Below, one piece after another: positions 30,146 through 33,739 of a stretch of 33,739 nucleotides of DNA. Location: positions 1 through 33,739 of the forward strand of contig JBBHKE010002406.1 of assembly GCA_037447655.1 (NCBI GenBank), read 5' to 3'. This DNA is from Zygnema cylindricum (taxonomy: Eukaryota; Streptophyta; Zygnematophyceae; Zygnematales; Zygnemataceae). A program made the position numbers and the translations under genes. The notes under the pieces are model-generated. The model did not search any database. It was not told the origin of the DNA and saw only the letters and a list, made by a program, of their open reading frames with translations. The number at the start of each line of letters is the position of its first letter. Position 1 is the first letter of the stretch.

Positions 30146-31200
30146 TGTACTGTATTTTCTCAGTACGGTAAAGTACAGAAAACTTCTCGCTAAAGCCGCT
30201 TCACTCCTGTACTTTTAGTGGTCGATAGGTTCAGATCTTCTTGAGCTGCGATTACACCAAACGGTATGACTTTTGTACGGAACACTAGCCTGCTTTAGAA
30301 ATGACGCAGAAATGCGAAACATGCTTTTTTGGATTGTTTCCTTCTCCCATCGAAAAAAAAAAGGACAAAATAAAATCATGCCTACAAAGACGACGCCTGA
30401 TTAGCCGGAATTTTATTTTTCGTGGTCCTTATTTTTGTTTTTTATGAACAAATTCCAGGTCTACAACAATGACGTTCATAGCAAAACTAAAGTACAGTAC
30501 CGTATTGTATTATTTTACCGTTGTCTGGCCTGTTTTCTGTTTTTTTCCCTTAAAGCTATATCACAGCCGAGGCAAAGGAATACGCCAGCCTGTACGCGAC
30601 CACCTTCCCAAATTGGAAAATTTGTCTGTTTGTATGCTGTCATGCTGCTTTTTTGTACGATTTCGTACATCGAAATGATTCTGTTTCCTGAGTCAAATGT
30701 AAAGGAATTCCACTGCGTCATTCCCCAAAATGATAATTTCGAGGTCGTTTCGATTTTGGGGCCAATACTTGACCGTCCAGATGAGAATCGTACGTTCAGA
30801 AATTGCCCAATCATTGACGACGATCGTGAAATGACTACTTTGGACCGTACGGAGACACCCGCTAAAACCCTAAGACTGTCGGCGACCAGATGTACGGTCA
30901 AGGAGCAACTATCGAAAAATAAATAAATATTGAACGAGGAAGATCTAATAAGATCGCCTCGTACTGACAGGATCGATGGCTACGATTCGACGATGTTGTC
31001 CTGCTGTCCTAAGTTTCTTTTCAATCTTTTCGTCCTTTTTTTTTCTCTTATTCGATTCGCCTGCTACAGTCATATTCTGTTGGCCAATGAGACAGTGCAA
31101 AAGTACAGTAAAGTACAGTACTGAAATGTACGGTACTGTACTATAAGCCAACCAGAATCAGCCGACAATTCACAAAAATATCGACCTGTACCTAAAACAC
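30146..31200. other. unidentified stretch, no supported gene
   Basis: The longest open frame (30435-30926, 163 codons) has no domain I recognise and is mirrored by a 128-codon frame on the other strand, as expected by chance or in repeat-derived DNA. GTAC-rich words are common. Confidence 0.4.
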
Positions 31201-31224
31201 AATATTTAAAGCTCCTGCACATTA

Positions 31225-31290
31225 AGGGAATTTTAGGGTTTCAGGGTTTTTTACTTTTTTTCCTTTTTAGGGTTAGGGTTTTAGAATTTT
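31225..31290 (+). promoter_or_regulatory. telobox-like motifs
   Basis: TTTTAGGGTTTCAGGGTTTT and TTTTTAGGGTTAGGGTTTTAG within 60 bp. In this window such motifs also occur near the starts of the two recognised genes, so they could mark the 5' region of the putative gene on the right. An ATG follows at 31294, but the downstream sequence is not recognisable. Confidence 0.35.
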
Positions 31291-31499
31291 TAAATGCTCC
31301 AGATCTCTTCTCAGAGTAACGTGCACGTCCGTACATTCAAAGCGGCATTTCCCCAACACCCACAAATCTGCGACCAATGGCTTTCCAGATCCGGTAAAAC
31401 AAAATGTACGAAAGCTAAATCTGACAGAAATACGATTCCCTTTCATTCTTCGCCACGTGGCTGGCAGTACAAAATTCTCCTCTGGAAATTTCTCTTCAC

Positions 31500-31716
31500 C
31501 GTACAAAGCTTATTCGACGTGTTACGTGACAAGATGACTGCTGCATAGTTTTCCGTACATAAAATTACATATTTGTACGTAGCCGACGTGATATGGCGAC
31601 GAATGTAACATTGTTTGTACGGAACATAGCTATCCGTACGTATACGGCGTGAAGGTGACGCTGATATATTATTGGTAAAGTACGTATGTATCCGTACATA
31701 TTCGACGTGACAGGGA
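31500..31716 (+). repeat. about 58-bp degenerate repeat, CCGTAC...CGACGTGA
   Basis: Units with CCGTAC/TTGTACG, about 8 bp, then CGACGTGA or CGGCGTGA begin near 31500, 31572, 31634 and 31692. Spacing about 58-70 bp. No function suggested by sequence. Confidence 0.5.
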
Positions 31717-31927
31717 CAGTCCCTCCTATTTTGACCTGAACCGAATTTCTTGTCCGTATCCAAATTTCCGAATTTACTGAAAGACCCTAAATCGACCACG
31801 GGATGCTCTTTTTTTTGTCTTTATTGAAGGCGCCAAAAAAAAAAAAATTGAAGCGAAAAAAAGTAACAGCGAATCTCGCTCCGAAATTTTATTTTCATTT
31901 ATTTTTGATTTTTTGGAGATTAGAAAG

Positions 31928-32050
31928 TCTCTGTCCCTTCCCTCTCCCCCCGCCCCTCTCTCTCACTCCCTCACTCTCTCTCTCTCTCTCTCCCTCTCTC
32001 CCTCTCTCCCTCTCCCTCTCTCCCTCCTCCCTCTCCTCCTCTTTTTCCAA
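31928..32050 (+). repeat. CT-rich microsatellite
   Basis: CTCTCTCTCTCCCTCTCTCC-type run. The overlapping Leu/Ser/Pro frames are artefacts. Confidence 0.95.
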
Positions 32051-32081
32051 TTTCTTTCCCCACTGAAAACGAATTTTACAG

Positions 32082-32160
32082 CGAATTTCACACCGTTTTC
32101 GAATTTTTATCAGAAAATGAAACTTCGGGAAATCCGGAATCCGGATCCAACAAGAATGTA
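32082..32160 (+). CDS. candidate exon of an unidentified gene
   Basis: Acceptor gaattttacag and donor AATGTA|gtaaaa bracket 79 nt that read EFHTVFEFLSENETSGNPES plus six residues in one frame, with an acidic, non-repetitive look. A similar acceptor-plus-start (AACAG|CGAATCTCGCTCCG) occurs near 31866, echoing the decoy pattern. I recognise no family; this is a guess from splice signals. Confidence 0.25.
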
Positions 32161-32329
32161 GTAAAATTTAGTTCCCAAAAATTGCTTTGATAATACCCAT
32201 ATATACCCGAAAGACCCCAGGTTAGCTCAAAAAAATCTATTAAAATTTTATAAAAAATCTCTAAAAAAAATCTGTAAATCTCCCAAAAATTTGGACCGAT
32301 AATTATTTAAAAATTAGATCTACAATATA

Positions 32330-32470
32330 CCCAAAAAAAAAAAAGCATCCCCTAAAAAAAAAAAAACCTAAAAAAAGGAAAAACCCATAAAAAAAAAAAA
32401 GCATCCCCTAAAAAAAAAAAATCCTCTAAAAAGGGTACACCCCTAAAAAAAAAACACCCCTTTATTTTCC
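32330..32470 (+). repeat. A-rich AAAAAGCATCCCCTAAAA repeat
   Basis: AAAAGCATCCCCT occurs twice, 62 bp apart, among poly(A) stretches and related CCCCT words. Low complexity. Confidence 0.85.
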
Positions 32471-32713
32471 CAAAACAGAAACTTCGCAAAAGGACAAAAC
32501 TTTTTCAAATATTTCTCAAAAATATCCAAAAAAACGAAATAATATCAATAATAATAATAATAATAACTAGATTACATAAATTAAAAGTAGTAAATAAATA
32601 AATCTGAGAAAAAAAAAAAGAAGGGGAAAATGAAGGGGGCAGCGCCAGCTGTCATATTTTTGGCAGTATTCCTACTTTGTCTTGTAGCGTTAAATCAAAA
32701 TTCTCTTTTCCAG

Positions 32714-32779
32714 GAGAAATGGCACGGACATCGTGAGGATCATCCGTGGAGATCATCGCCAGGAGGGCGAAAAGCAATG
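32714..32779 (+). CDS. candidate exon of an unidentified gene
   Basis: Acceptor ctcttttccag, donor AATG|gtgagg, 66 nt. Two frames are open: EKWHGHREDHPWRSSPGGRK and RNGTDIVRIIRGDHRQEGEK. The second looks more protein-like, but I recognise neither. An alternative reading is a 75-codon frame at 32630-32857 with a hydrophobic segment (VIFLAVFLLCLVAL) that could be a membrane anchor. Confidence 0.25.
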
Positions 32780-32979
32780 GTGAGGACGTGCGAAGAAATC
32801 GGATCCGGCAGAAGAGGGGACATCAAATCAAAATTCAGGAAAAAAGCAGCGGATTGATTGGAAATGGGAGCCGGCAAATCCGGATCAAACAGCAATCAAA
32901 ATCAGACATTTGGGGGAAGAGGGAGAGAGGGAAGGGGAAAGGTGGGAGAGAGGGACAGGAGGTTGTCTATTTCTCTATA

Positions 32980-33360
32980 ATGTTAGTGTGGATGGTTTGG
33001 CTTTTGTATTTTTCTTATCTTAATAATTTTGTAAAATATATAATAATATAATAATACATACCTTTTAATGCTATAATAAATTAATAACATTATGCATTTT
33101 TTATTATTTTAAATTAATGATGTCAATGTTGTTTAATGTCGATCTCAAAATTTTATTTTATTTTGCTTTAAAATTAATTTTACTGTTAATTTTATTTCAA
33201 ACAAACTTTTATCTGTTTGGGTTTTGTGAATATTATTATTAGTATTATAATTATTATCGTATTATTGTTTTTATTGCTATAATTATTATGAAGATTTTAA
33301 TGATTGATTATTAGTATATTATTATTTTTTAATGTTTTTGGATGTCAAAATTTTTGTAGA
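32980..33360. other. AT-rich stretch, nothing recognised
   Basis: TTATTATTA-type low-complexity sequence, perhaps an intron of the candidate gene at the right edge. Confidence 0.4.
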
Positions 33361-33660
33361 TTTTTTTTTTTTCCGGCCAGCCTCTAGGGCATTATTATCT
33401 TACTGCATAAAAAAATTGTAATTCATTCTTTTTCCTAAAATAGTCATATTTTTTTTTTTTTTCTTTGTTGTTTTTCGGGCAGCTCTCACGGCAACAATAT
33501 TTCTTATTTGTTTATTTTTTTTCTTCTTTTTTTTTTTTTTTTTTCCCGGGCAGCCCTCGGAGCAACACTATTTTTAAAACCAAAATAATTGTAAAAATTT
33601 AAACCTTTTTTAATTTATTTACTTTTTTTTTTCTTTTTTTCGGGCAGCCCGTGGAGCAGC
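33360..33660 (+). repeat. tandem copies of a T-tract plus splice acceptor plus exon start
   Basis: Four times a long T run is followed by a (C)GGxCAG acceptor-like site and a related start: CCTCTAGGGCA (33381), CTCTCACGGCAACA (33483), CCCTCGGAGCAACA (33554), CCCGTGGAGCAGCT (33648). Spacing 102, 71 and 94 bp. Only the last is followed by an open, GC-richer sequence. Confidence 0.75.
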
Positions 33661-33712
33661 TGCCGCCGGAGGAAGAAGAAAATTATCGAAAACTGCGACT
33701 GGGGCTGGTCAG
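33648..33712 (+). CDS. candidate exon at the right edge, unidentified gene
   Basis: After the acceptor cgggcag, 65 nt read PVEQLPPEEEENYRKLRLGL-VR, ending in phase 2 at GTCAG|gtgggc. Its GC content is far above that of its surroundings and the frame is open, so it looks like a true exon. A G/A-rich run starts directly after the donor. Family unknown; the gene would continue beyond the window. Confidence 0.4.
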
Positions 33713-33739
33713 GTGGGCAGGGAGGGGGAGGGAGAGGGG

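Noticed and set aside
30435-30926. 163-codon plus-strand frame as a gene
   Set aside because: No recognisable domain, no splice or promoter context, mirrored by an open frame on the other strand, surrounded by repeat fragments.

Overview
The window looks like nuclear DNA of a land plant: two intron-bearing genes face away from each other, one of them belongs to the plant HOS1 family, telobox-like AAACCCTA motifs lie near gene starts, and the rest is AT-rich non-coding DNA full of simple repeats and small inverted-repeat transposons. The HOS1 protein matches family members best in the RING-like and ELYS-like parts and has a very different C-terminal tail, so I lean towards a lineage outside the well-studied flowering plants. 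That is inference only.

Layout. 1-2.6 kb: no recognisable gene; a 32-bp minisatellite at 1.73-2.15 kb. 2.75-9.77 kb, minus strand: a complete HOS1-like gene, ten coding exons that join in consistent phase to about 1036 residues. Three of its introns carry the GTATCC donor and branch-point signature of the minor (U12) spliceosome. 9.8-11.2 kb: a leader exon with a short upstream ORF, then a divergent intergenic region with a perfect 47-bp palindrome and a small inverted-repeat element. 11.20-19.39 kb, plus strand: an ERI2-like DEDDh 3'-5' exonuclease with a C-terminal GRF zinc finger, five coding exons. Its N-terminus resembles the RPA-binding helix of SMARCAL1 and XPA. One extra C at the start of the last exon breaks the reading frame just before the third catalytic motif.

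The most unusual feature is how the introns of the ERI2-like gene are built. Introns 2, 3 and 4 contain degenerate tandem copies of the neighbouring exon edge together with its splice site, which gives series of decoy donors or acceptors. The same pattern occurs at the right edge (33.37-33.71 kb), next to what may be exons of a further, unidentified gene.

19.7-31.2 kb: no gene that I can support. It holds microsatellites and nested TA-flanked miniature elements sharing ends like TACACCGCGAATCG, a long-armed fold-back element, two inverted copies of another element, and a direct duplication of about 1.4-1.6 kb (23.2-24.8 kb and 26.6-28.2 kb). 31.2-33.7 kb: telobox-like motifs, A-rich and CT-rich repeats, and weak candidate exons running off the right end.
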